From: Alkalimonas amylolytica
Lineage (GTDB): Bacteria; Pseudomonadota; Gammaproteobacteria; Enterobacterales; Alteromonadaceae
Assembly (NCBI RefSeq): GCF_900107845.1
Contig: NZ_FNRM01000001.1
Location: 429,209-493,208, forward strand
Direction: 5' to 3'
DNA length: 64,000 nt
The position numbers were made by a program, and so were the translations under genes. The number at the start of each line of letters is the position of its first letter. The stretch's first letter is position 1. The notes under the pieces were generated by a model, which was given only the letters and a program-made list of their open reading frames with translations, had not been told where the DNA came from and made no database searches. Of this stretch, positions 34,195-43,979 are shown one piece after another.

Positions 34195-36238
34195 CTTACC
34201 GAACATTCATCAGGACATTGTTGAACAGCTGGATTATTTTATCAGTACCGTAAACACAGATTTCCGGCTACTGACGCTAAACCCCTTTGGCAGAAAACTG
34301 TGTGGTATCGCTGCAGAACTAAATTTAATGCAACATCCACTCTATGTGCATCACTTTCACGATAAAGAGAATTACCACTACCTGCTCAACACAGTGTTTC
34401 CGCATGTACAAAAACATTCGTATTGGCAAGGCCCACTCTGCTTTTTCGATCAACAAAAAAACTGCATTCCTACCCAGTTAAAAGTGCTGGCACACCGCGA
34501 TCTGGCTGGCAACATTATCAGCTACACCGGCATAGCGCATTCACTGCCTAGCCTGCCCGAGCAAACCCTGGATGAATTGAACAAACAGATATTCGATGAT
34601 GCTATTGAAGGCATTATGGTGACCGACGCTCAGGCACGGATCCTCAAAGTCAACCCAGCTTTTACTTCGATTACCGGCTACAAGGCTGCAGAAGTGATTG
34701 GCAAAACACCGGCTATTTTGCGTTCTTCGCACCATGGCCCTGACTTTTACCGCCAGATGTGGCAAACCATTGAGAAAAAAGGCTACTGGCAAGGCGAAAT
34801 CTGGAACCGAAAAAAAGATCTGACGGTGTATCAGCAGTGGTTAAAAATTTCACGCGTGCAAAGCAGCGATGGCGCCTTGAGCCACTATTTGGCTGTTTTT
34901 CAGGATCTGAGCGTTATACGTTCCAAGGATCAGCAAATTCATCAACTTGTGAACTTTGATCGGCTCACCAGACTGGGCAACAGAGAACTGCTGGTAAGCC
35001 GTTTTCCACAGACACTGGCACAATGCAAGCAACAAAAAAGCAAACTGCTGATCTGCTGGATTGATGGCGGCCAGCTCAGTGATGTGAATCAGCAGCTTGG
35101 TCTGACTTATGGCGATCGCCTGATCCAGCTGCAAGCAGAACGCTTGCAGCATCTGGCTGGGCCAGAAGATACGCTAGTACGAATTTATGCAGACGATTAT
35201 ATCCTGTTGCATCAGACCTCAACCAATTTAAGCCAAAGCAATAAACTGATCAGTCGTTTGCTGGAGGAGTTAAAGCAACCAGCCAGGCTCGGCGATGAAA
35301 TTCTGCTGCCTACTCCGCATATTGGGGTTGCCTGCTACCCAGAGGATGGCGAGCAAGAAGAGGATTTATTGCATGCGGCCGAGTTGGCGATGTTTGCAGC
35401 CAAAGAAAAAGGGGGACCCTGTCTAAATTTCTACAACAGACAAGCCGGTGCAGACTACCACCGCAAAGCACTGATTCGTCAAAAGCTACTGACAGCCTTG
35501 CAAGCGGATGAGGTGCACTTGCAGTTGTATTTCCAGCCTAAAGTAAAACTGAGTAATGGCAGCCTTGCCGGCGCAGAAGCCTTAATACGCTGGCAGGACC
35601 CGGAGCTTGGGGCCATTTCCCCGGCCGACTTTATTCCGATTGCAGAACAAAGCAGTCTGATTATTGAATTGGACCGCTGGGTGGTCAAACAATTATGTCG
35701 GCAACTGGTTTCCTGGCAACAGCAACATCTTAGCGTGCCGGTGATTTCATTTAATATCTCAGCCAGGCATTTAGTAGAGCCGGACTTTACCAGCTGGCTG
35801 CTGGCTTGCCTGCAGGAGTATCAAATTTCGGCTTCAGCGCTGGAAATGGAAATTACCGAAACGGCCCTGATTGATAACGAAGCCAATGCCATCAGCAAAC
35901 TGCAATTGTTAAAAGACAACGGCATGAAAATAGCCCTGGATGATTTCGGTACCGGCTACTCCAGTTTGTGTTACCTAAAAAACATGCCCTTGGATACCGT
36001 CAAAATTGATCGTTCTGTAGTGTCGGATCTTACCACCAACGCCAAAGCCTTGTGCATTATTAAAAGCATTCAATTGCTGGCCAGCGAGCTGCAGCTAGGG
36101 CTCGCCGTAGAGGGTATTGAAAATCAACAGCAGCACCAGATCCTTGTAGAGATCGGTTGTCCGCAAGCGCAGGGTTACTGGTACGCCAGGCCCATGCCAG
36201 CCAATCAAATGGCGTTGCAGTTAAGCGGTAGCCTTTAA
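34184..36238 (+). CDS. PAS-GGDEF-EAL protein, probable c-di-GMP phosphodiesterase
   Basis: A 684-residue cytoplasmic protein. It has an N-terminal PAS-like region (about 10-120), a clear second PAS (about 132-250: [40 protein letters not shown]), a GGDEF-type domain (about 265-420) and an EAL domain (about 430-680). The GGDEF site is replaced by YADDY, so cyclase activity is not expected. The EAL residues are all there: [42 protein letters not shown] and QGYWYARPM. It should therefore degrade c-di-GMP. The gene overlaps the Aer-like receptor gene, so the FNR-type promoter may drive both. Confidence 0.93.
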   Translation: MLTDLPNIHQDIVEQLDYFISTVNTDFRLLTLNPFGRKLCGIAAELNLMQHPLYVHHFHDKENYHYLLNTVFPHVQKHSYWQGPLCFFDQQKNCIPTQLKVLAHRDLAGNIISYTGIAHSLPSLPEQTLDELNKQIFDDAIEGIMVTDAQARILKVNPAFTSITGYKAAEVIGKTPAILRSSHHGPDFYRQMWQTIEKKGYWQGEIWNRKKDLTVYQQWLKISRVQSSDGALSHYLAVFQDLSVIRSKDQQIHQLVNFDRLTRLGNRELLVSRFPQTLAQCKQQKSKLLICWIDGGQLSDVNQQLGLTYGDRLIQLQAERLQHLAGPEDTLVRIYADDYILLHQTSTNLSQSNKLISRLLEELKQPARLGDEILLPTPHIGVACYPEDGEQEEDLLHAAELAMFAAKEKGGPCLNFYNRQAGADYHRKALIRQKLLTALQADEVHLQLYFQPKVKLSNGSLAGAEALIRWQDPELGAISPADFIPIAEQSSLIIELDRWVVKQLCRQLVSWQQQHLSVPVISFNISARHLVEPDFTSWLLACLQEYQISASALEMEITETALIDNEANAISKLQLLKDNGMKIALDDFGTGYSSLCYLKNMPLDTVKIDRSVVSDLTTNAKALCIIKSIQLLASELQLGLAVEGIENQQQHQILVEIGCPQAQGYWYARPMPANQMALQLSGSL

Positions 36239-36292
36239 AGTCATGCCGCTTCCTATTACACTGAAGCTTTGACGGTTTAGCAGGATGCAACC

Positions 36293-36472
36293 ATGCCACC
36301 TATTTTTATCATTCTGGCCTTACTCTTTGTTGCCCTATTTATTTTGGTGACGGTGTTAGAAAAATACGGCAAACGCCGTAGTGACGAAGAGCTGAGCAAA
36401 ATTACCCGCTATATTTTTCCACTGGTGGGTATCGTGCTACTGGCGCAGCTGCTTTATATGCTGTTTCGCTAA
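36293..36472 (+). CDS. Small two-helix membrane protein, function unknown
   Basis: A 59-residue protein, MPPIFIILALLFVALFILV at the start, with two membrane segments (about 3-23 and 41-58) and a charged middle, EKYGKRRSDEELSKITRY. AGGA lies upstream of the ATG at 36293. I do not recognise the family. It sits 54 bp after the phosphodiesterase gene. Confidence 0.55.
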   Translation: MPPIFIILALLFVALFILVTVLEKYGKRRSDEELSKITRYIFPLVGIVLLAQLLYMLFR

Positions 36473-36564
36473 CTATCTCAGCCAGCGAGCTAGCAGCCGG
36501 TTTTGACTTGCCTGTCGGCCGCTGGTGCGTTGCAATGGGCGCATCCCGATACAGGAGTTTACTG

Positions 36565-38553
36565 ATGTTCCGACTTTTCCTTGCACTTTGTCTGTTCTTG
36601 CCACTAATGCTGAGCGCCGAGCCCCGTGGTATGCAACCCGAGGATTACTACCGCTTTGTATTTGTCGCAGACCCTCAGCTGACTCCCAATGGCCAACAGG
36701 TAGCTTTTGTCCACAGCACCATCGCCGATGATAAGCGCAGCCGCCACAGCAACCTTTGGCTGGTAGCTACCGATGGCAAATCGGAACCCCGCCAGCTCAC
36801 CTTTAGCAACAAAGATCGCAGCCCACGCTGGTCACCGGATGGCCGCCAGTTGGCCTTTCTTTCAGGCCGCGGTGATGGACAGCAGCTCTACCTGCTACCG
36901 ATGGCCGGTGGTGAAGCGAAGGCAATCACCCGATTAAAGCAGGCCAGCATTCGTGATTTCAGCTGGTCACCGGATGGCAAGCAGCTGCTGCTTACCCTTG
37001 CTGCCGACCCCGCCATCGAGGATCCAACGGCAGAAAAAGCCAAAAGTGACGCACCTGAAGCCGATGTGGTGGTCATTCGTCATGCTCTGTATAAAAGTGA
37101 TGGCAGTGGCTATCTCAACGAGCGTCGCTCCGGTCTTTGGCTACTGGATATCGGCACCCAGCAGCTCAACCGTCTAACTGGCGATGCCCGCTGGCACGAT
37201 CACTCCGCGCAATTCTCTCCCGATGGCAGGCAAGTCGTCTTTGCTTCCGATCGCAGTGAAGATGCTTTGGAAGGCAGTATGCAACAGGATTTGTTTGTAC
37301 TGGAGCTAAGCGATGGCAACCTCTCCCGTCTGACTACCCTGCCCGGCCAAGCCAGCTCACCGCAATGGTCGCCGGATGGCCGTGAACTCTTGTACCGCCA
37401 TCAGGCCGATTACTTTGAGCCAGAGCAGCTGTTCATCCACCGCTTAAGCGATGGTCACAACAGACGCATTGCCAAGGACTGGGATCGCTCAGCCTCCACA
37501 CTGCACTGGCCGGAGCAGGGCCGGATCTTGATGGGTGCCGATCACTTGGGATCACGCCCTTTGTTTGAACTCCATTTGCGTCGCGATCGAGCCAGTATCC
37601 GTCTGAGCGAGCAAGGCAGTGCAGGCAGCTTTAGTTTTGCTGCCAACGGCAAGGCTCTGAGCTACCTGTGGCAGGATGAGCAACACCTGCCGGAAGTCTG
37701 GTTCCAGGATGGCACCAAAGCGCCACGCCAGCTGACCCGATTCAATCAGGAGCTTCTAGGCGAGCTGCAGCTGCAATCATTGCAATCTTTTTGGTTTGAA
37801 CACGAACAAGGCCAAAGCCAGGGCTTTTTGCTCAAACCTGTTGATTGGCAAGCCGGTCAGTCGTATCCGCTGGTCCTGAACATCAAAGGCGGCCCAGGTG
37901 GTATGTGGGGCCATCAGTGGTTCCATGAGTTTCAGATGATGGCCGCCGCTGGCTATGCTGTGGTGTTTACCAACTACCGTGGTAGCACTGGCTACGGCTA
38001 TGCGCATCAGAACGCGGTGCATGCCGATTACGGCGGTGTGGATTACCGCGACAACATAGCCGTCCTGGAGCATGTGTTGCAGCAACACAACTGGCTGGAT
38101 AGCTCGCGGCTATACCTGACTGGCGGCAGTCATGGTGGTTTTTTAACCAACTGGATCACCACCCAGACCGATCGCTTTAAAGCCGCGGTAACCCAGCGCA
38201 GTGTCAGCAACTGGCTGTCTGAAGCTGGCACCCAGCAGTATCCTCCCAACTCGATGCGCCGCGAATTCGCCGGCACTATCTGGCAGAATTTCGAACTATA
38301 CTGGAACCGCTCACCATTAAAGTATGCCAATCAGGTCCGTACCCCAACGCTGATCATTCACAGCACCGAGGATCACATCACTCCTATTGGCCAGGGCGAA
38401 GAATGGTTTTTCGCGCTCAAAGCCAATGAAGTGCCGGTCGAGATGGTGGTATTCAAAGGTGAAGGCCATAGCCTGTCCAGAAATGGCACCCCGGTCAATC
38501 TGGTAGAGCGGCTCAAACGCATCCTGGAATGGTTTGAGCGGTATGCCGACTAA
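36565..38553 (+). CDS. Secreted S9-family prolyl oligopeptidase
   Basis: A 662-residue exported serine peptidase. It has a signal peptide (MFRLFLALCLFLPLMLSA), a beta-propeller (about 30-390) with repeated SPDGRQ-type blades (SPRWSPDGRQLAFLSG, DFSWSPDGKQLLL, SPQWSPDGRELLY), and an alpha/beta-hydrolase domain (about 410-660). The catalytic Ser is in GGSHGG (about 523), the Asp in TEDH (about 602) and the His in GEGHS (about 634). ACAGGAG eight bases before the ATG at 36565 fixes the start; upstream in-frame starts would spoil the signal peptide. Likely a dipeptidyl/oligopeptidase of the S9C type acting in the periplasm on imported peptides. Confidence 0.93.
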   Translation: MFRLFLALCLFLPLMLSAEPRGMQPEDYYRFVFVADPQLTPNGQQVAFVHSTIADDKRSRHSNLWLVATDGKSEPRQLTFSNKDRSPRWSPDGRQLAFLSGRGDGQQLYLLPMAGGEAKAITRLKQASIRDFSWSPDGKQLLLTLAADPAIEDPTAEKAKSDAPEADVVVIRHALYKSDGSGYLNERRSGLWLLDIGTQQLNRLTGDARWHDHSAQFSPDGRQVVFASDRSEDALEGSMQQDLFVLELSDGNLSRLTTLPGQASSPQWSPDGRELLYRHQADYFEPEQLFIHRLSDGHNRRIAKDWDRSASTLHWPEQGRILMGADHLGSRPLFELHLRRDRASIRLSEQGSAGSFSFAANGKALSYLWQDEQHLPEVWFQDGTKAPRQLTRFNQELLGELQLQSLQSFWFEHEQGQSQGFLLKPVDWQAGQSYPLVLNIKGGPGGMWGHQWFHEFQMMAAAGYAVVFTNYRGSTGYGYAHQNAVHADYGGVDYRDNIAVLEHVLQQHNWLDSSRLYLTGGSHGGFLTNWITTQTDRFKAAVTQRSVSNWLSEAGTQQYPPNSMRREFAGTIWQNFELYWNRSPLKYANQVRTPTLIIHSTEDHITPIGQGEEWFFALKANEVPVEMVVFKGEGHSLSRNGTPVNLVERLKRILEWFERYAD

Positions 38554-38608
38554 CCTAAAGTGGTGGAGGCCTTATCGCTCAGCGAATGATGCGTCCTTGT
38601 GGCAGTCG

Positions 38609-40891
38609 TTAGAAGTTGTGCCCCAGCGATAAATACCAGGAGTCAATTTGGCTGCGCTCATCACTTTGGGCGCGGCCATAGCCAAAGAACAGTGGCCCCA
38701 GCGGACTATCCCAACCCAAGAACAAACTACCTGCCCAGAGCCAGGCATCGGTTTGATGCGCCTGATTCAGGTTCAGCACATCGTCCTGCACCCGGCCCCG
38801 CTCAATCGAGCCGCCGATATACCAGGGCATGTTTAAAAACGACAGCTGTGGTTGCGTCAGTTGATATTGATAGACCAGGCTGCCAAAGCTGACCGTACTG
38901 CCATACAAATACTGATGCGGATAACCGGATAAATTTAAGAAGCCACCCAAACTAAACTGCTCCAAAATCAATGCAGGATCATCATTACGATAGCGCTGCC
39001 AGCGCCAACGGCTATGCAACCGATGCGCCTGCCAACTTTTGGCGGCTAGTATATCCAGGCTTAACGTTCGGCTGCTGCCACGCTCAGAACCGGATCGATC
39101 TTGCAGCCATTGCACTTCCGAATTTAGCCGAATGCCCCGCCCCGGGAAATTGATGTTATCGAGCGTATCCCAGTGCCCCTGCAGCACAGGGCCCTGTCGT
39201 TGGTAGGAAATACGCTGACCGGCCCCAGTGTCATGGAGCGAACCCGGAGCCCGGTAGCGACCCACGCGGCGAGTCCAGCCACTGGCTAAGGTCAGATGAT
39301 CACTTGGATGCCAGCCGGCCAGCAATGTGCTGATGAACTCACTGTGATTCAGATCGCCCAACGAGCGCCGATTCTCATCCTCCAGCACCTGCCGCTCACT
39401 GAATGCCGCCAAGGTACCACGAACAAAGGTAGCAGGGCCTCCCAGGGGCCAATACAACTCAGTGCTAATCAGTTTGTCGCTGCCGATACCGAGCTCCGAA
39501 TACCACTCGGCGCCGAGTGGGCTTAGATTGGTATACAGGTAGCTGGCGGCAAGTTGGTAGTGGTGTTTGTTCTGAAAATCATCTTCAAAGCGCAAACGAA
39601 AATTCAGATAACCAGGCCCCCAGCTTTTTTCCTGCACCTGCACCTGTAGCTCGGTAGTGTCGTCATCTAAAATAGTAAGTTGCTGTGAGACCCGCTCAAA
39701 CTGATCCAGGCCATACAAACGCCGGATGCCTTTTTCTACCACCTGACTGTCGTAAAGCTCCCCAGGTGCTATGCCCAGACGCTCTAATAGGATGCTATCG
39801 GCCAGCGCCGAATGATTGTGCAGCACAATCCGATCGATCGACTGTTCAGCAGACTCAGGCAATCGATGTGCCAGCAACCACTGATGGTAATACTCTGCCG
39901 GCACGGACAGCTGATGCAACAAAGGCGCTGCTGCCGCTGTCTGATAGCCGATATCGGCCCCTGTTAGCAGACGGTCAAAATCAAGCGTACCAATGCCACT
40001 CAGCTCAGGTTGCAGTAAGATATCTTGCTCCGTCAACAAGGCTAGCTGCACTGCCAACCCACGACGAACCAAAAAGTTGGTTAACTGCTCAGACACACTA
40101 AAGGCATCGGTCAAATCTTCTTTTTGCAGCAAAGGGGCATCAATGCTGACCGCTATAATCCGCTCTGCGCCCAGGGCTTTGGCGACATCGACCGGCAGAT
40201 TGTTAGCTACTCCACCATCGACCAGAATGCGTTGATTGATTTCCAATGGGCTCACCACCCCTGGGATCGACATCGAAGCCTGTACCGCTTGCAGCAAACT
40301 CCCTTCCGCCAGCACTACCGCTTCTCCGCTGACCAAGTCAGCCGCCACCGCCCGAAAAGGGATCGCCAGCGCATTAAAATCCAGTTGATTGGCCTGCAGG
40401 CCATAAGCCCGTTGCAACAACTCAGCCATGGCCTGACCATGCAACACCCCTTTAGGCAGATGCACGCCATCGAGCCGCACGCCTAATTCCAGTTGGATCG
40501 GGTAAGCATCACGCTGCTGTTTGCGCCGGGCCGGCATCTCATGGCGCTGTACCCGATCCTGAAAGCCTTCGCCCCAGGGCAACTCGGTTAAAATACGCTC
40601 AATTTGATCGGGGCTTTTGCCACTGGCATACAAACCACCGACAAAAGCACCGATGCTGGTTCCTACCACCAGATCGACCGGGATTTGTTGCTGCTCCAGA
40701 TACCGAATCACCCCAAGGTGGGCACCACCGCGGGCACCGCCCCCGCCGAGTACCAGCGCTACACAAGGTCGCCCCTCTACCTTGTCACATGGCCCAACCG
40801 GGGACTGCAGCTCTGTTGCCTGAGCACTCTGCTTTGCCAGACTCAGAAAGAAAACGCCTGCCAACCAACAGGTTTTTTTGTGTTTTACCAT
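38609..40891 (-). CDS. Patatin-like phospholipase with outer-membrane barrel (PlpD-type, type Vd secretion)
   Basis: A 760-residue protein. It has a signal peptide, then a patatin domain (about 44-250): the oxyanion loop VLGGGGARGGAHLG, the nucleophile in GTSIG (Ser79) and the DGG of the catalytic pair in ILVDGGVANNLP. A single POTRA-like region (about 335-405) is followed by a BamA/Omp85-type beta-barrel ending LSLGHNF with a terminal Phe. This is the layout of Pseudomonas PlpD and Fusobacterium FplA, which display or release a lipase outside the cell. All catalytic residues are present. The ribosome site is weak (GGAG about 14 bases away). Confidence 0.92.
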   Translation of the reverse strand: MVKHKKTCWLAGVFFLSLAKQSAQATELQSPVGPCDKVEGRPCVALVLGGGGARGGAHLGVIRYLEQQQIPVDLVVGTSIGAFVGGLYASGKSPDQIERILTELPWGEGFQDRVQRHEMPARRKQQRDAYPIQLELGVRLDGVHLPKGVLHGQAMAELLQRAYGLQANQLDFNALAIPFRAVAADLVSGEAVVLAEGSLLQAVQASMSIPGVVSPLEINQRILVDGGVANNLPVDVAKALGAERIIAVSIDAPLLQKEDLTDAFSVSEQLTNFLVRRGLAVQLALLTEQDILLQPELSGIGTLDFDRLLTGADIGYQTAAAAPLLHQLSVPAEYYHQWLLAHRLPESAEQSIDRIVLHNHSALADSILLERLGIAPGELYDSQVVEKGIRRLYGLDQFERVSQQLTILDDDTTELQVQVQEKSWGPGYLNFRLRFEDDFQNKHHYQLAASYLYTNLSPLGAEWYSELGIGSDKLISTELYWPLGGPATFVRGTLAAFSERQVLEDENRRSLGDLNHSEFISTLLAGWHPSDHLTLASGWTRRVGRYRAPGSLHDTGAGQRISYQRQGPVLQGHWDTLDNINFPGRGIRLNSEVQWLQDRSGSERGSSRTLSLDILAAKSWQAHRLHSRWRWQRYRNDDPALILEQFSLGGFLNLSGYPHQYLYGSTVSFGSLVYQYQLTQPQLSFLNMPWYIGGSIERGRVQDDVLNLNQAHQTDAWLWAGSLFLGWDSPLGPLFFGYGRAQSDERSQIDSWYLSLGHNF

Positions 40892-40990
40892 GCGGTTAAG
40901 TTGTGCTCCAAATGAAAATCAATTTGTCATGATGAACAGAACCTTGCTAAGGTTAAGGCAGCCACTACCGCCATATGATGAGGTTTCACG

Positions 40991-41638
40991 ATGACATCCT
41001 GCCTGAGAGTCTTTTGCGCCTGCGCCTTAGCTAGCTTAGTGCACTTCAGCGCTACTGCCAATGACTGGCGAATCACCGTTGTGGATCAGGCTGGCAAGCC
41101 TTTGGACGATGCAGTGGTAGAACTGGTCGCTCTCGACGCTGGCTCCGAGGCCGTTGCAGCCGATGTGCAACAAACCAGTATCAGACAACAAGGTTTAAAC
41201 TTTGTGCCTTTCGTCTCAGCCGTGCAGGTCGGTACCGAGATCGACTTTCCCAACCTGGATCGTACCCGACATCATGTGTATTCTTTTTCCCCTGCCAAGG
41301 TGTTCGAGATCCAGCTGTATCATGATCGTCCAGAGCAACCCATCGTATTCGATCAAGCGGGCATCGTCGCACTGGGCTGCAATATCCATGACTATATGGA
41401 GGCTTATGTCTTTATCAGCGAAAGCAATCTGGTGGGGGTAACGGATCCGGACGGCCAGTTTCATTTCAGTCAGCTCAGTGCTGGGCGATATCAGCTTAGG
41501 GTATGGCACCCTTTCCAGTTGGATGAAATGCTCACCGTCATTATTACCCTGGACGGCAGCAGCGAGAGTGCTCAATTCAGCTTAAGCGTGCAACACCGGC
41601 CAAAACAACCCACGCCGCAACGTGGTTTTGGTGCATGA
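40991..41638 (+). CDS. Periplasmic cupredoxin-like (blue copper) protein, annotated elsewhere as methylamine utilization protein
   Basis: A 215-residue exported protein with a signal peptide (LRVFCACALASLVHFSATA). Two carboxypeptidase-regulatory-like beta regions (about 25-55 and 145-200) flank a cupredoxin core (about 60-140). The set of type-1 copper ligands is visible: His in RTRHHVYSF (94/95) and Cys130, His133 and Met136 in LGCNIHDYM. The methylamine name used for relatives is not supported here. GAGG precedes the ATG. It is the first of four overlapping genes with a GGDEF-EAL sensor, a DUF3034 barrel and a lipoprotein truncated haemoglobin. Confidence 0.82.
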   Translation: MTSCLRVFCACALASLVHFSATANDWRITVVDQAGKPLDDAVVELVALDAGSEAVAADVQQTSIRQQGLNFVPFVSAVQVGTEIDFPNLDRTRHHVYSFSPAKVFEIQLYHDRPEQPIVFDQAGIVALGCNIHDYMEAYVFISESNLVGVTDPDGQFHFSQLSAGRYQLRVWHPFQLDEMLTVIITLDGSSESAQFSLSVQHRPKQPTPQRGFGA

Positions 41639-41648
41639 GTTATTTCGC

Positions 41649-43979
41649 ATGCTGAGTTCTTTACGCCATCGCTTACTGCTGGTCATTATTACCTTGCTTG
41701 GCGCACTGGCACTGGCTACCGCACTGGCCAGTCTGACCGCCATGAAACAGGACAGTCAGCAGCAGGCACGCCAGGTCTTGCAAGTGGGTGCCAATGTCTT
41801 TAGCCAATTGCTGTCCGACCGCACCTTACAGCTCGGTCAGTCGGTACAGGTACTGGCCGCTGATTTTGGCTTTCGCCAGGCGGTGGCCACCTCCGAGTCG
41901 GCTACCATTCAGTCGGTATTAGAAAACCATGGCAGCCGGATTGATGCGCAGTTGGTGCTGCTACTGAGTCCACAAGGCGACTTACTGGCCAGCACCCGTA
42001 GCGAGCTCAGTGAACACCAGCTCAGTCCTTTGCTGCAGGCCGCACAACAAACGTCTACCAGCATGCTCAGCACTATTTTGCCACTGACTGAACAAGCCTA
42101 CCAATTGGTGCTGGTGCCGGTGCGGGCACCTAATATCATCGCCTGGGTTGGCATGGGCTTTGTGCTGGATGACGCCCTGGCTGAACAGCTCAAAGCCATC
42201 ACAGGTCTGGATATTAGTTTTGTACGGCACACCGCAGGGCAGGATATTCGCTTACTCACCTCCACCTTAAACGCGCAGAGTGAAGCGGACTGGCGGGCTG
42301 ACACTATGGCCTTAGCCGATTTAACCGATGAGCCCTCTGCCAGTCAGGATCAGCGTTATCTCACGTTAAGCAGGCCCCTTGAACATGCCGAGCTTTGGGC
42401 CTTGTTGCATTTACCAAACAGCCGCTGGCTGCTGAACTACCAAAGCATGCGCAGCCAATTGCTCGGGATCTTCGGAGTTGCATTGACGATAGCCTTGCTT
42501 GTGGCATTTTGGCTTGTCCGCAGCATTACCGAGCCGCTGCAACAGCTGACCAACTTTGCCAGACAACTTGGGGAAGGTAAAACCACGATCGATTTACCAC
42601 AAGCCCGCGGTGAGGTGGGTGTGCTCAGTAACACCTTAAGTCAAATGCAGCAACGGTTGGCTGAACGGGAACGTTTACTGATCGAGCAAGCCGAGCAGGA
42701 TGCACTCACTGGCCTGTATAACCGTAGCGCGGCCGAATGCTGGCTAAAAGACTTTGCCCGGGAGCATGCTGGCGTCCTGCTACTGCTGAATATTCGCAGC
42801 TTTCGCCATATCAATGATGCCTTTGGCCTCGATACTGGTGATCAACTCTTGCAGCTGCTGGCAGGCCGTATTCAACAACTTTCACCTACCCCACTGCTCA
42901 GTGCCCGGGTTGGTGGCGATGAGTTCCTGCTGGTCTTTGCGGAGTTGCCAACCGCACTGACAGAGTTAATGGCCCCACTGCAAGCACCTTATCAACTGCA
43001 ACAGAGCAGTATCAGCTTGCAGCTGACGCTCGGCTATTATCGCTTTACAGCGCACACAGCTGAGCCTGTTGTAGTCAGCACCTTGCTACGCCGGGTCGAT
43101 ATCGCCAGTGCCAATGCCAAGCAGCTAAGTGAAGGCATTGCAGGCTACCAGGCTGGTCAGGATGAACGCCACCTGCGTGAACTGACCATTATCCAGGACT
43201 TACCAGCCGCTTTGGCCGCCGATACACTGAGTATCTGTTACCAGCCCAAAGTATCGCTGCGACAGCAAAACTGCCGGGCAGCAGAAGCCTTAATCCGCTG
43301 GCAGCACCCAAGTCTGGGTTTTATCCCACCAGACGAATTTATTCGCTTAGCCGAACACACCGGCCATATCGAGCTGGTAACCGACTGGATGCTAAGCAAA
43401 GTGATTGCGCAGGCTGCACTATGGCAAAGCAGTTACCCTGGCCTTAAGCTGGCGGTGAATCTTTCACCGGTGGATCTGATCGATGAGCAGTTGCCAGCAC
43501 GTATCCAACACCTGTTGGATCAAGCCAGGGTGCCGGCTAAGGTGCTGGCACTGGAGGTCACCGAAGGTGCTGTGATGCAAGACCCGGAACGGGTCATTCG
43601 GATCCTGCGTCAGTTGGCAGAGCTGGGTATCGAGCTGGCGATTGATGATTTTGGTACAGGCCACTCATCGCTGGCCTATCTGAAATTGCTGCCCGTGCAT
43701 GAAGTAAAAATCGACCGGGCTTTTATCAAAAACATTGAGCACAACAGCGATGATGAACTGATTGTCGAAGCTACCAGCCGTTTAGCCAAAGGTTTAGGCT
43801 TTCGGGTCACTGCCGAAGGACTGGAAAACCGCGAAGGTCTAGCCAAATTAATGACACTGGGCTGTGATACCGTGCAAGGTTATTATTTCGCAAAGCCCAT
43901 GCCTGCATTGGATTTTGAGCGCTGGCTGCAGCAGTTTCAACAAACAGCCGTCGATTATTTTAGCGAGGACCGTGCATGA
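41649..43979 (+). CDS. Membrane sensor GGDEF-EAL protein (HAMP)
   Basis: A 776-residue protein with a membrane helix at about 8-28, a periplasmic sensor region (about 30-275), a second helix (about 280-300), HAMP, GGDEF (about 350-510) and EAL (about 515-770). RVGGDEFLLVF is intact, but the metal-binding Asp of the usual DxDxFK block is changed (LLNIRSFRHIND), so cyclase activity is doubtful. The EAL residues look complete (EALIRW, AVNLSP, EVTEGA, DDFGTGHSSL, VKID, AEGLEN, QGYYFAKPM). The start is uncertain: ATG 41649, or GTG 41631 or 41622 overlapping the copper-protein gene. It overlaps the DUF3034 gene by four bases. Confidence 0.9.
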   Translation: MLSSLRHRLLLVIITLLGALALATALASLTAMKQDSQQQARQVLQVGANVFSQLLSDRTLQLGQSVQVLAADFGFRQAVATSESATIQSVLENHGSRIDAQLVLLLSPQGDLLASTRSELSEHQLSPLLQAAQQTSTSMLSTILPLTEQAYQLVLVPVRAPNIIAWVGMGFVLDDALAEQLKAITGLDISFVRHTAGQDIRLLTSTLNAQSEADWRADTMALADLTDEPSASQDQRYLTLSRPLEHAELWALLHLPNSRWLLNYQSMRSQLLGIFGVALTIALLVAFWLVRSITEPLQQLTNFARQLGEGKTTIDLPQARGEVGVLSNTLSQMQQRLAERERLLIEQAEQDALTGLYNRSAAECWLKDFAREHAGVLLLLNIRSFRHINDAFGLDTGDQLLQLLAGRIQQLSPTPLLSARVGGDEFLLVFAELPTALTELMAPLQAPYQLQQSSISLQLTLGYYRFTAHTAEPVVVSTLLRRVDIASANAKQLSEGIAGYQAGQDERHLRELTIIQDLPAALAADTLSICYQPKVSLRQQNCRAAEALIRWQHPSLGFIPPDEFIRLAEHTGHIELVTDWMLSKVIAQAALWQSSYPGLKLAVNLSPVDLIDEQLPARIQHLLDQARVPAKVLALEVTEGAVMQDPERVIRILRQLAELGIELAIDDFGTGHSSLAYLKLLPVHEVKIDRAFIKNIEHNSDDELIVEATSRLAKGLGFRVTAEGLENREGLAKLMTLGCDTVQGYYFAKPMPALDFERWLQQFQQTAVDYFSEDRA

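Noticed and set aside
39685-40101. A 138-codon plus-strand frame inside the patatin gene
   Set aside because: The patatin autotransporter on the minus strand explains the region, with catalytic motifs and a barrel end.
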